Positions 50,184 to 58,478 of a DNA stretch of 64,000 nucleotides are shown in pieces. Where the stretch lies: NCBI RefSeq assembly GCF_030376605.1, contig NZ_JARRAE010000006.1, forward strand, positions 62,001 through 126,000, in the 5' to 3' direction. The DNA is from Pseudochrobactrum sp. sp1633 (GTDB taxonomy: Bacteria > Pseudomonadota > Alphaproteobacteria > Rhizobiales > Rhizobiaceae). The position numbers and the translations under genes are program-made. Positions within the stretch are counted from its first letter, which is position 1, and each line of letters begins with the position of its first letter. A model generated the notes under the pieces. It had not been told where the DNA came from. It saw only the letters and a program-made list of their open reading frames with translations, and ran no database searches.

Positions 50184-50549
50184 ATGATCAAAACCTGCTT
50201 AGCCCTCATTCTGGCGTTCAGCCTGTTTCCGTCTTCGCTGCATGCCGCGCCTGTTGCAGAAGTCATCGCCGAAATGGCAGGAAAATGCTGGAAGCTGCCG
50301 GAAAAGACAGACTATCAGAAAGCTCGCGCTGTTTTTGAGGTGACGTATGATGCCAATGGTGAATTGACCGAGATCATCACGGTTGAATATCAGCCGGTGC
50401 GTGAGGCAGGAAAAATCTTTGCACTCAGCGCCCAGCAGGCTCTGTTTGATTGCGCCAATAAAACAGAAATAAAATCCAGAACCATACGCGTTGTTATGAA
50501 TTACACCGCCCCCAGATCAGGCGGCGATCTGAATATGAAAAAGCGCTGA
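50184..50549 (+). CDS. Small secreted protein with TonB/TolA C-terminal-like domain
   Basis: 121 aa from ATG 50184, three bases after GGGAGA. Signal peptide MIKTCLALILAFSLFPSSLHA; the mature part AARAVFEV-like strand (KARAVFEVTYDANGELTEIITV) and two Cys (CWKLPEK, FDCANK) resemble the C-terminal domain found in TolA/TonB-type proteins, possibly disulfide-linked. Without the membrane anchor and rod of TolA its role is unclear. Frame extension to 50097 is unsupported. Confidence 0.72.
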   Translation: MIKTCLALILAFSLFPSSLHAAPVAEVIAEMAGKCWKLPEKTDYQKARAVFEVTYDANGELTEIITVEYQPVREAGKIFALSAQQALFDCANKTEIKSRTIRVVMNYTAPRSGGDLNMKKR

Positions 50550-50580
50550 AATTACATTGCAAGTCCGCTCAAGCAGACAA

Positions 50581-50940
50581 TCACACCAACAAGCCAAGTT
50601 CTTTCTGACGTTTTTTGGATAGCCCCTGCGCAACCAGATGATGAGATTCCCTGATATAATCCTTCAGCTCATTATCACTTAAACCAGGCGCAGCATAATG
50701 CTGTATCCACTTCATACCGCGCGAGGCAAGATAAGGCGCCGGACGCAACCCCGCCTGCTCCTGAAGCATTTCAAAAGCAATATGGCTGACTTTAAAACTG
50801 AAACTCGGTTCGTCCTTATGCCAGCCACCAATGACAAACACCTTACCGCCGACCTTCCAGACATGCGACCCGCCCCACTGCACAACATGTGTGGTAGCAG
50901 GCAATGAAGCGCAAAATGCATTGTATTCTTCATAAATCAT
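50581..50940 (-). CDS. MmcQ/YjbR family protein
   Basis: 119 aa, cytoplasmic, CyaY-like fold DNA-binding family (YjbR). Visible family features: HVVQWGGSHVWKVGGKVFVIGG, FSFKVSHIAFEML, PAPYLASRGMKWIQ and the C-terminal DELKDYIRESHHLV. Biological role in most bacteria is not established. It converges with the secreted-protein gene to its left. Confidence 0.9.
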   Translation of the reverse strand: MIYEEYNAFCASLPATTHVVQWGGSHVWKVGGKVFVIGGWHKDEPSFSFKVSHIAFEMLQEQAGLRPAPYLASRGMKWIQHYAAPGLSDNELKDYIRESHHLVAQGLSKKRQKELGLLV

Positions 50941-51063
50941 AGCTACTCACCATATCAAAAAACATCTGCACAGATCAGAGATAATATCTTACTGTTTTTA
51001 AACACCAAGATGTTAAACTACGCACTCCCGTCCTTTTCACCATTTAAGAAGCATCCGACATTT

Positions 51064-51258
51064 ATGGCTAGTGAATTATCAAACCTAGAATCCGCAACAA
51101 AATATCTTTCACCCACCGACAAAGACCGTTTCTTCAAAATTAAGCGCGACATGGAAGCATCCGGCGCTTCAAGAAAAAGCATTGAGGAGCGCTTACGCGC
51201 CTTTCTATGGGACGTCGTTGAATCCGATGATGATGAAGATGAGGAAGACGTTCTTTAA
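51064..51258 (+). CDS. Hypothetical small acidic-tailed protein
   Basis: 64 aa from ATG 51064 (MASELSNLESATKYLS); an earlier ATG at 51010 is possible but lacks support. A charged helical body (DKDRFFKIKRDMEASGASRK) ends in a very acidic tail (ESDDDEDEEDVL). No known family recognised. It is followed 15 bp later by a small membrane protein gene on the same strand. Confidence 0.55.
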   Translation: MASELSNLESATKYLSPTDKDRFFKIKRDMEASGASRKSIEERLRAFLWDVVESDDDEDEEDVL

Positions 51259-51273
51259 CCAAGAGCCGTCTCC

Positions 51274-51552
51274 GTGAAACCAGCCATGAGCTCGGCTGTA
51301 ACTCTTATAATATTAGCTTTGCTTCACGGCAGCAGCAAAGCTCTGGGGAAAGTTGTTTCGGGAGCAGATGTCTCTGAAATACTAATCAGCTTCACCGGAA
51401 CCATACTTATCGGCACTGCAGCAACATGGACTGTGGTCTGGATTATTTTAAGATTGCTCCAGAAGCAGGAACTCACAATCACAGTGACCAACTGGATTTT
51501 AGCAGCAGCAACAATCACCAGCTTTGCGCTGGCAATAATGCACATATACTAA
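51274..51552 (+). CDS. Hypothetical small membrane protein
   Basis: 92 aa with a GTG start (an ATG at 51286 is possible). Three hydrophobic segments (about 8-20, 36-62 and 74-91) suggest an integral membrane protein. Not recognised. Probably cotranscribed with the preceding small acidic gene. Its stop lies 22 bp before the 3' end of the convergent tRNA gene. Confidence 0.6.
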   Translation: MKPAMSSAVTLIILALLHGSSKALGKVVSGADVSEILISFTGTILIGTAATWTVVWIILRLLQKQELTITVTNWILAAATITSFALAIMHIY

Positions 51553-51574
51553 CGCTAACAAATACAAGTGAGGA

Positions 51575-51651
51575 TGGTGGGCCCGGAGGGACTCGAACCC
51601 CCAACCAAGCGGTTATGAGCCGCCGGCTCTGACCAATTGAGCTACAGGCCC
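51575..51651 (-). tRNA. tRNA with CAU anticodon, probably tRNA-Ile2
   Basis: Full cloverleaf on the minus strand: acceptor GGGCCTG (51651-51645) pairs with CGGGCCC, discriminator A and an encoded CCA (51577-51575). Anticodon CAT at 51617-51615 in loop CTCATAA. C4-G69 and C5-G68 in the acceptor stem and the CCGCTTGGT stretch after the anticodon resemble lysidine-modified tRNA-Ile2 more than elongator tRNA-Met. Length 77 nt. Confidence 0.9.
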
Positions 51652-51900
51652 ACACAACTCCGATCTACCTGAATCGAAACATGATCGCAAGACTATCTCG
51701 CTTATGAGCTAAAACATTATCAATCAGTGTTTAATCACATGACGGATATTCGCCGCGATGCAGCACATCCTTATGTAAAACAACATGTTTTTACAATTCA
51801 ACCGCTGACAGCGTATTCCTCAGCCCTGCAAAAACTTCAGGCTGCGAATCTGTTTGATTCACAGCCTGACATGAAATCAGTTCAACCGGATCAATACCGA

Positions 51901-52266
51901 TTAACGCAAGATCGGGCAACCACGGGCTTTTCCAAAAAGCACACTCACCGGACGGCCGTGGCGATAACCCGAAACGCGGATTGTCGAACGGTTGCTATGC
52001 ACGCGTGCGCCACGGATACCCATGCGCGATGCTTTGGAAACTGCATTACGTGGTGTGCAGGCATAACGGTTCGGGCGGTAATGCGGGCGGTTATAATGAC
52101 CATGACGATGGTTCACCTGCACCACAGGCGCACCTGTTGTCGCCACTCCGCTGACTGCGAGTGACACCACAGGCGATGCGGCCTGTGCCGATGCACCGGC
52201 CGAGAAAACACCCGCGAGACCAATCAGGCCGGAAACAATTGCTGCTTTCATTGAGAAACCCGACAT
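51901..52266 (-). CDS. Secreted His/Arg/Tyr-rich hypothetical protein
   Basis: 121 aa with AAGGAGG ahead of ATG 52266. Signal peptide with likely cleavage after ASAQA; the mature part has a cluster of His, Arg, Tyr and Asn (NHRHGHYNRPHYRPNRY) followed by a basic domain with two Cys (ACTPRNA and GCPILR). No family name is offered. The His cluster could bind metal, and the basic charge could bind envelope polyanions; both are inferences. An open frame on the opposite strand is considered a shadow. Confidence 0.75.
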   Translation of the reverse strand: MSGFSMKAAIVSGLIGLAGVFSAGASAQAASPVVSLAVSGVATTGAPVVQVNHRHGHYNRPHYRPNRYACTPRNAVSKASRMGIRGARVHSNRSTIRVSGYRHGRPVSVLFGKARGCPILR

Positions 52267-52395
52267 AGCATCCTCCTTGGATAATTCTTTTGCTTATTGC
52301 GATATCCAATAATTAGCAGGCTATTTCTGAATGCAGCAGCAATCAATCATTCATTTGCAGTTCATAAAACCGTTTCTTGTTGATGCAGCAGCTTA

Positions 52396-52842
52396 TTAAT
52401 CAATGAAACTGGTCATATGCTTTAAATATGCTTCCTCGTCAGGCAGTTCATGGTCATAGACTGTGATTTTGCCGCGTACAGAAATACCTGCTTCATGCAC
52501 CGTTTCTTTTGAACCGGAAACAAGCGGATGCCACCAATCCAGATCCCTGCCCTCAGACACACGGCGATAGCCGCAAGTCTCAGGCAACCAGCGCACGGTC
52601 TCAATGATTTCCGGTGTCAGGAACACACAATCCGGCACGGTTTTTCTGCGGTTCGGATAGTCCGAGCACTGGCAGCTTGTGCCATCAAGCAGCGTACAGG
52701 CAACGCTGGTGCCGTAAATTTCATCGGTATCATCATCCTGCAATTTATGCAGACAGCACTGGCCGCAGCCATCGCACAGACTTTCCCATTCCTGCTTGTT
52801 CAGTTCACGCAGCGTTTTGGTCTGCCAGAATGGTTTCTTCAT
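52396..52842 (-). CDS. YcgN-type cysteine cluster protein (UPF0260)
   Basis: 148 aa from ATG 52842 ([19 protein letters not shown]) with GAGG six bases upstream; the frame continues to 53049 only because it reads through a terminator and repeat copy D. Cysteine cluster CDGCGQCC near residue 23, further Cys in ACTLLDG, CQCSDYP and DC, typical of the YkgJ/UPF0260 family that probably binds zinc or an iron-sulfur centre. Biochemical role unknown. Confidence 0.9.
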   Translation of the reverse strand: MKKPFWQTKTLRELNKQEWESLCDGCGQCCLHKLQDDDTDEIYGTSVACTLLDGTSCQCSDYPNRRKTVPDCVFLTPEIIETVRWLPETCGYRRVSEGRDLDWWHPLVSGSKETVHEAGISVRGKITVYDHELPDEEAYLKHMTSFID

Positions 52843-52901
52843 AACGTCCTCACCTTCCAGCAGCATTTTAGCAAATTTACAGCGGCCGGATAAATCAATT
52901 T

Positions 52902-52932
52902 CAAAATAAAAGGCCCGGTAAACCGGGCCTTT
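52902..52932 (-). terminator. Rho-independent terminator after the HlyU gene
   Basis: AGGCCCGGT (52911-52919) pairs with ACCGGGCCT (52922-52930); the minus strand continues with TTTATTTTG. It lies 154 nt beyond the HlyU stop, with element copy D between. Confidence 0.8.
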
Positions 52933-52942
52933 GTATGTGACG

Positions 52943-53083
52943 ATATCTGAATATAAAAACGTCAGGCCTCGACGAAAATGATGATTTTTGAGTAACGGAG
53001 CGGAGCGTACATAAAGTACGTGAGCACCGGATACGGAGAAAATCGCCATTTGCAGGCAGGACTGGCGCTTTTAGATCAGATAT
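52943..53083. repeat. Palindromic 3'-UTR element, copy D (after the HlyU gene)
   Basis: Outer arms ATATCTGA (52943-52950) and TCAGATAT (53076-53083); apical stem CGTAC/GTACG (53006-53010, 53016-53020) with loop ATAAA. The right end directly touches the HlyU stop codon TGA (53086-53084). Confidence 0.9.
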
Positions 53084-53377
53084 TCAGCGGAACAAGCCTT
53101 CGCCCTGTTCATCAATAATCTGGCGGGCTTTGATGAGGGTAATATTCACCGCGTCATCCATCGTAGCAAAACGATCTGCGCGGATGAATTTATGTTCTTT
53201 CATCTCGCCGTCAATTTCCTTGCGGATCAGGCCACAGGTCTGAAACTGTCCGGCTTCAGGAAACGGTGTTGCCAGAATGACAAAACCTTTATGCTCACTG
53301 CTGACCGGCTCGGCCTGAGCCTTACTGCCTGCTGCGTCCGAAGAACCAAGACCGAAAAGACGTTTAAGAAAAGACAT
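53084..53377 (-). CDS. HlyU family protein
   Basis: 97 aa from ATG 53377 (MSFLKRLFGLGSSD) with AGGGGA upstream; an earlier in-frame start at 53410 is not preferred. Features SSEHKGFVILATPFPEAGQFQTCGLIRKEI and HKFIRADRFATMDDAVNITLIKARQIIDEQG match the HlyU family (PF10115). In Vibrio the name HlyU refers to an unrelated ArsR-like hemolysin activator, so the name should not be read as a proven regulatory role here. Confidence 0.87.
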   Translation of the reverse strand: MSFLKRLFGLGSSDAAGSKAQAEPVSSEHKGFVILATPFPEAGQFQTCGLIRKEIDGEMKEHKFIRADRFATMDDAVNITLIKARQIIDEQGEGLFR

Positions 53378-53473
53378 TCTATCCCCTAGAACATTTAACG
53401 CCCGCGACAATGCGGCAGTTAAAAGAATTTAGAGCGAGCCCAGCGGCTAATATTAAACACAACACGCTCTAAC

Positions 53474-53509
53474 AAAATGCCGCCACCACAGGGATGACGG
53501 CATTTTTTT
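53474..53509. terminator. Terminator-like hairpin after rpoD
   Basis: ATGCCG (53477-53482) pairs with CGGCAT (53498-53503) around a loop with some internal pairing, with a T-run on the right and TTTTG on the minus side. It lies 12 nt beyond the rpoD stop. Confidence 0.75.
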
Positions 53510-53515
53510 GTGCTT

Positions 53516-55534
53516 TTAGCTATCCAAGAACGAACGCAGCTTGCGTGAGCGGCTCGGATGCTTGAGCTTACGCAGTGCTTTCGCCTCGATCTGACGGATA
53601 CGCTCACGGGTAACCGAGAACTGCTGACCAACTTCTTCCAGCGTGTGGTCGGTGTTCATACCGATACCAAAACGCATACGCAGAACACGTTCTTCACGCG
53701 GGGTCAACGATGCCAGAACACGGGTTGTGGTATCACGCAGGTTTGCCTGAATGGCTGCATCAATCGGCAGCAGCGCATTCTTATCTTCAATGAAGTCGCC
53801 CAGATGTGAATCTTCTTCATCACCCACCGGCGTTTCAAGGGAGATAGGCTCCTTGGCGATTTTCAGAACCTTGCGCACTTTTTCAAGAGGCATAGCCAGC
53901 TTTTCAGCCAGTTCTTCCGGTGTCGGTTCACGGCCGATTTCATGCAGCATCTGGCGCGATGTGCGAACGATCTTGTTGATCGTTTCGATCATATGCACCG
54001 GAATACGGATGGTACGTGCCTGATCCGCGATAGAACGGGTAATCGCCTGTCGGATCCACCATGTCGCATAGGTCGAGAACTTATAACCACGGCGATATTC
54101 GAACTTATCAACCGCCTTCATCAGGCCGATATTGCCTTCCTGAATAAGATCAAGGAACTGCAGACCACGGTTGGTATATTTCTTGGCGATAGAAATCACG
54201 AGACGCAGGTTTGCTTCAACCATTTCTTTCTTGGCAATGGTTGCTTCGCGCTCGCCCTTCTGCACCTGATTAACGATGCGGCGGAATTCACCAATCGAAA
54301 TCGCGGTTTCAGTAGCCAGGTTCTGGATTTCCGAACGCAGATTTTCAATGCCGCGTTTTTCCTTGGCAACAAAGTCCTTCCAGCCACGGGCTGTCAGGGT
54401 TGCAAGACGGTCAGTCCAGTTCGGGTCAAGTTCATTGCCCTGATATTCTTTGAGGAACTCTTCGCGGCGCACGCCGAAAGATTCCGCCAGACGCAGGAGC
54501 TTACCTTCGTTCTGAACAAGACGCTTGTTAATGTCGTAGAGCTGCTCAACCAGCGATTCAATACGATTCTGGTTCAGCGACAGAGACTTAACAGCCTTAA
54601 TCAGCTGATCTTTCAGTTCCTTGTAGCGGCGCTCCTGAGAGGTCGACAATTCACCGGCAGCGGCCAGACGGCCTTCAACCTGCTGATCCTGCAATTTACG
54701 CAGTTTCTTATAGGTATCAGCGATCAGATCGAGGGTTTCCATGACCTGAGGACGCAATTCAGCTTCCATCGCAGCAAGCGACAGATTGGCTTCATCGTCT
54801 TCATCCTCGTCATATTCTTCCTGAATTTCACCACCGACATTGGTGATATCATCGTCATCGCGTGAGCGACGGCCGCCCTTGTCATCACGTACAGGCTGCT
54901 CTTCCACACGCTCGATCACCGGCGCCTGCTTGGCTTCCGGTCCGGCATATGTGGTTTCAAGATCAATGATTTCGCGCAGCAAAATCTGCTGGTCATTCAG
55001 CGCTTCACGCCAGATGATCAAAGCCTGAAATGTCAGCGGGCTTTCGCAAAGCCCGGCGATCATGGTTTCGCGGCCAGCTTCGATACGCTTGGCAATCGCG
55101 ATTTCGCCTTCACGCGACAGGAGTTCAACCGAACCCATTTCACGCAAATACATACGCACCGGATCATCGGTACGGTCTGTCGGCTCTTTTTTGGTTGTTG
55201 TTGTCGCCAGAGCGGTGCCACCGGCTTCTACCAGATCACCGCCGCTTTCTTCGCTGTCATCGTCGCGCTCTTCAGCGTCAGCATCCTGCTCGTCGTCTTC
55301 AACAACATTGATGCCCATATCGGACAGCATCGACATCGTATCTTCGATTTGCTCGGATGTTACTTCTTCCGAAGGCAGCACGGCATTCAGCTCGTCCATC
55401 GTGACATAGCCACGCTTCTTGGCGAGCTTGATCATTTTCTTGACAGCGTCGTCCGAAAGGTCGAGAAGCGGCCCATCGGTCGCGCCTTCGCGCTCGACTT
55501 CAGCTTCTTCGTTTTCCTTTGCCTTCGTTGCCAT
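53516..55534 (-). CDS. rpoD: Primary sigma factor RpoD
   Basis: Housekeeping sigma-70. 672 aa, normal for Rhizobiales. Region 1.1 near the N-terminus, an acidic non-conserved region (about 80-280), region 2 with [20 protein letters not shown], region 3 and region 4 with a helix-turn-helix [20 protein letters not shown] and the C-terminal RKLRSFLDS. It lies downstream of dnaG on the same strand, the widespread macromolecular-synthesis arrangement, but 449 bp apart, so it probably has its own promoter. Confidence 0.98.
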   Translation of the reverse strand: MATKAKENEEAEVEREGATDGPLLDLSDDAVKKMIKLAKKRGYVTMDELNAVLPSEEVTSEQIEDTMSMLSDMGINVVEDDEQDADAEERDDDSEESGGDLVEAGGTALATTTTKKEPTDRTDDPVRMYLREMGSVELLSREGEIAIAKRIEAGRETMIAGLCESPLTFQALIIWREALNDQQILLREIIDLETTYAGPEAKQAPVIERVEEQPVRDDKGGRRSRDDDDITNVGGEIQEEYDEDEDDEANLSLAAMEAELRPQVMETLDLIADTYKKLRKLQDQQVEGRLAAAGELSTSQERRYKELKDQLIKAVKSLSLNQNRIESLVEQLYDINKRLVQNEGKLLRLAESFGVRREEFLKEYQGNELDPNWTDRLATLTARGWKDFVAKEKRGIENLRSEIQNLATETAISIGEFRRIVNQVQKGEREATIAKKEMVEANLRLVISIAKKYTNRGLQFLDLIQEGNIGLMKAVDKFEYRRGYKFSTYATWWIRQAITRSIADQARTIRIPVHMIETINKIVRTSRQMLHEIGREPTPEELAEKLAMPLEKVRKVLKIAKEPISLETPVGDEEDSHLGDFIEDKNALLPIDAAIQANLRDTTTRVLASLTPREERVLRMRFGIGMNTDHTLEEVGQQFSVTRERIRQIEAKALRKLKHPSRSRKLRSFLDS

Positions 55535-55983
55535 ATTATTTATCTCCAGACGATCAGTTCGTTTTGTCCATCGGGCAGAATGAACAACAAAACGAGCGAT
55601 TCGCGTTATGCCCCGTGACTATCGATAATACCGGCAATAGCGCTTTCACGTTAAAACCGGATTAACCGTGTTCACTGCCAGCTGCGGCAAATAAAACAGC
55701 GGTTTTCAAATTTCATGTTTACAGCGCCTGAACAGCCCCGTATTTATCTTGTACCGGCAATGAATTGCCTTGAAGTCATGTCTGTGGTCGCCTTTTCAGC
55801 GGCCGACAATCTTGCACTGATACAATTAAAGAATGCGACTCATATGATTCGCCTGAAAAAAGCGAATCATTTATGCGGATTCGCGACAGTGTGACGCCGG
55901 TTAAGCACTAAAGAGTGCAATTTCTGACATATATCGGGTTAAATCACCCTTGTTTTGAGATTTTAGCGGTCATCTGCTCAGTT
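55535..55983. other. dnaG-rpoD intergenic region
   Basis: 449 bp with no supported gene. It contains a perfect inverted repeat ATGATTCGC/GCGAATCAT (55844-55852 and 55862-55870) around a 9-nt spacer, 114 bp after dnaG, and presumably rpoD promoters nearer 55540-55700. Confidence 0.55.
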
Positions 55984-57960
55984 TCAGAAACCGCCCGGAG
56001 GACGACCTGAAGACTGGCCGAAACCTTCAATAAGCGCTTCGGTTGCATCGGCCTTGCGAATTTCACTTTGAATATCAATCAAACGTGCAAAAACTTCGTC
56101 GGATGCCTCAGCAGAAAGAGCCTCCTCTACTGCTCTTAGTTCCTTATGTAGTGTCCGCGCGCGCAGTTGCAAGTGCATCGCCTGTTTGAGTGCAGCACGG
56201 GCATCATCTTCTGCTGCCAGCAATGTAGCAGGCCACAGACGTGCACGACGCACAACAAGCTCCAGCTCCTCAAGCAGCTCTGAAAAACCGTTTTCATTGA
56301 GCATCTTGCGCATGGTCTTGCCATCGTCTGCAAGATGACTGGCCATCACATCAAGCACAGCAGCATGAAGCGCCGTCAGCCCCGAATGGGAAAGCTCCAG
56401 CGTTGCCACCGTTTCAAAATTCTCATCAATCAGCGGCGGGTGATTAATCAGCGTCAGAACAATCGTAGCCTCGCGCAGACTTGGTGCTGATGCACCGCCC
56501 TTCACAATTGCAGAACGGGTAAGACTCTCCGAGGCTTTTGTTGAAACAGCATTACCAAACCCACCGCCCCCGAAGCCACCACCTTTACCGCGCTGCGGCT
56601 GGAAATTGCCTTTACCGCCAAAGCCGCCAGCCCGCTTATCAGCATTTTGCCGTCCCCATTTAGGACCGAAAAAGCTCTGCGATTTTTCACGCATATGCTG
56701 GCTATAATAATGTTTAACGCTCTCATCTTTGATGCGCGCCACATGTGTGCGAAGCCGCGCATCAAGCTCTGCGCGGCGTTCCGGCGTTTCAAAATTGCCA
56801 CCGGCGGTCTCACGCATCCAAAGCATTTCCGCCAGCGGCTTGGCATCCTGCAACACGACACGAAACGCGGAAGCGCCCTGCTCTTTGACCAGATCGTCGG
56901 GGTCTTTACCCTCAGGCAGCAAAGCAAAAGCCAGCGATTTTCCGGGTTGCAAATTCGGCAGGCCTGTATCTACCGCACGATGTGCAGCGCGCAATCCCGC
57001 CTGATCGCCGTCAAAACACAAAACCGGCTCAGGGCTGATACGCCAGAGCAGTGCCATCTGCTCCTCGGTCAATGCCGTACCGAGTGGCGCCACAACCTCG
57101 TTGAAACCAGCCTGCGCCAGCGCAATCACGTCCATATAGCCTTCAACGGCAATGACCGGCTTGGCTTCTTCACCATGTTGTGCCTGACAGGCACGGCGCG
57201 CGCGCACCATATTGTAAAGCACGCGCCCTTTATGAAACAGCTCCGTTTCAGGCGAGTTAAGATATTTGGCAGGCGCATCGGGCGACATTGCACGACCGCC
57301 AAAGGCGATCACACGATTACGGCTGTCTGTAATCGGGAACATGATGCGGTCGCGGAAACGATCATAGGACACCGCAATACCCTCGCCATGCACCACCATA
57401 CCGCAGGCTTCAATCTGATCACGGGTAGCGCCTTTGGACGCCAGATATTCTTTGAGAATATTGCGCCCTTCCGGCGCATAGCCGATACGGAATTCCGCTT
57501 GCGTCTGCGCATTCAGGCCACGGTCGCGCAAATAAGACCGTGCTTTTGCGCCGACCGACGCCTGCAACTGATCTTCAAAAAATCCGGCAGCCAGTTCCAT
57601 CACATCATAGAGCGTGCCGCGCTTTTCTTCGCGCTTTTGCTGCTCGGCATCCATAACCGGCATTGGCACACCGGCCATATCGGCGATGCGCGTTACTGCC
57701 TCAGGAAAACTCAGGCCTTCCAGCTCGGTGAGAAAACGAAAATGATCACCGGTCACACCACAACCGAAACAGTGATAACGGCCTTTGCGATCCTCGCAGT
57801 GAAAGCTCGGACTTTTTTCACCATGAAAAGGGCAGCAGGCCCAGAAATCCCCCTTGGACGCATTGGTTTTTTTGCGATCAAAACTCACGCGTGTCCCGAT
57901 CACAGACGATATCGGAACGCGGTCGCGGATTTCATCAAGGAAGGATGGGGGAAAACGCAT
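55984..57960 (-). CDS. dnaG: DNA primase DnaG
   Basis: Synthesises RNA primers at the replication fork. 658 aa. N-terminal CHC2 zinc finger with Cys43, His46, Cys64 and Cys67 (CPFHGEKSPSF and CFGCGVTGD); RNA polymerase/TOPRIM core with VEGYMDVIAL; a Gly/Phe-rich spacer (RGKGGGFGGGGFGNAV) at about 450-470; and a C-terminal helicase-binding region. The Gly-rich spacer is a local low-complexity insertion. Same strand and order as rpoD. Confidence 0.97.
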   Translation of the reverse strand: MRFPPSFLDEIRDRVPISSVIGTRVSFDRKKTNASKGDFWACCPFHGEKSPSFHCEDRKGRYHCFGCGVTGDHFRFLTELEGLSFPEAVTRIADMAGVPMPVMDAEQQKREEKRGTLYDVMELAAGFFEDQLQASVGAKARSYLRDRGLNAQTQAEFRIGYAPEGRNILKEYLASKGATRDQIEACGMVVHGEGIAVSYDRFRDRIMFPITDSRNRVIAFGGRAMSPDAPAKYLNSPETELFHKGRVLYNMVRARRACQAQHGEEAKPVIAVEGYMDVIALAQAGFNEVVAPLGTALTEEQMALLWRISPEPVLCFDGDQAGLRAAHRAVDTGLPNLQPGKSLAFALLPEGKDPDDLVKEQGASAFRVVLQDAKPLAEMLWMRETAGGNFETPERRAELDARLRTHVARIKDESVKHYYSQHMREKSQSFFGPKWGRQNADKRAGGFGGKGNFQPQRGKGGGFGGGGFGNAVSTKASESLTRSAIVKGGASAPSLREATIVLTLINHPPLIDENFETVATLELSHSGLTALHAAVLDVMASHLADDGKTMRKMLNENGFSELLEELELVVRRARLWPATLLAAEDDARAALKQAMHLQLRARTLHKELRAVEEALSAEASDEVFARLIDIQSEIRKADATEALIEGFGQSSGRPPGGF

Positions 57961-58478
57961 ACGTCTCTAAATTCTCTCTCAACTGTCTTGCTATTGCCGC
58001 TCTCCAAAATGAGAGCTGACAGATTTAGCCTGCTTACCTCATAACATGTAATTCTGAAAAGCGCGCCTGCAACCCGCATCTATCCCCGCTAACCACACAG
58101 AGTTTCATCTTTACCTATAAGCGGACAGAACTGTTGTCATAATCAGGGCTTATCATCCTATCTGATAGTACCGCAATAATATCTTACAGCACCTGAAAAC
58201 GCGGAACTTTGTATTAGTCGGCTAATTGTCATAAATTTGTCATAAAAACTTTAAATACCGTCTATTAGGGGTAAAATTCCTCTTCCAAATTAAGCATAAT
58301 GTGCCTAGATTGATTAGCCAGTGCATGATTTTCGCACTGCACTTTATCCGTCCCGATCATTCCATCACATCACCGCAGCAATGCGTTGCAGGCACGAGCA
58401 GGAACGGACTATCCGGAGAACAATCCGGGGAATAACCAAGGATGAATTAATCATCCGGAAATAAAAAGGAATACGCAT
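57961..58478. other. dnaG-Na/Pi cotransporter divergent region
   Basis: 518 bp without a gene. It holds a Pho box (separate entry) and a long leader before the transporter start. Near the start codon is a hairpin GGATGA/TCATCC (58440-58445, 58451-58456), eight bases before the ribosome site, which could affect translation. Confidence 0.6.
58226..58247 (+). promoter_or_regulatory. Pho box (PhoB-binding direct repeat)
   Basis: Two TTGTCAT heptamers (58226-58232 and 58237-58243), each followed by an A-rich tetramer, in 11-bp phase. This is the canonical layout of PhoB sites in alphaproteobacteria. It lies 232 bp upstream of a Na/Pi cotransporter gene, so phosphate-starvation control is strongly suggested. 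Confidence 0.85.

Noticed and set aside
51575-51651. tRNA-adjacent genomic island
   Set aside because: No integrase, no direct repeat of the tRNA 3' end and no composition break seen beside it.
51727-52164. 145-codon frame antisense to the secreted His-rich protein
   Set aside because: The minus-strand gene has a signal peptide and AAGGAGG; the opposite frame has neither.
53942-54865. 307-codon frame antisense to rpoD
   Set aside because: Shadow of rpoD.
56647-58044. 465-codon open frame antisense to dnaG
   Set aside because: Shadow of dnaG; runs into the divergent promoter region of the Na/Pi transporter without a ribosome site.
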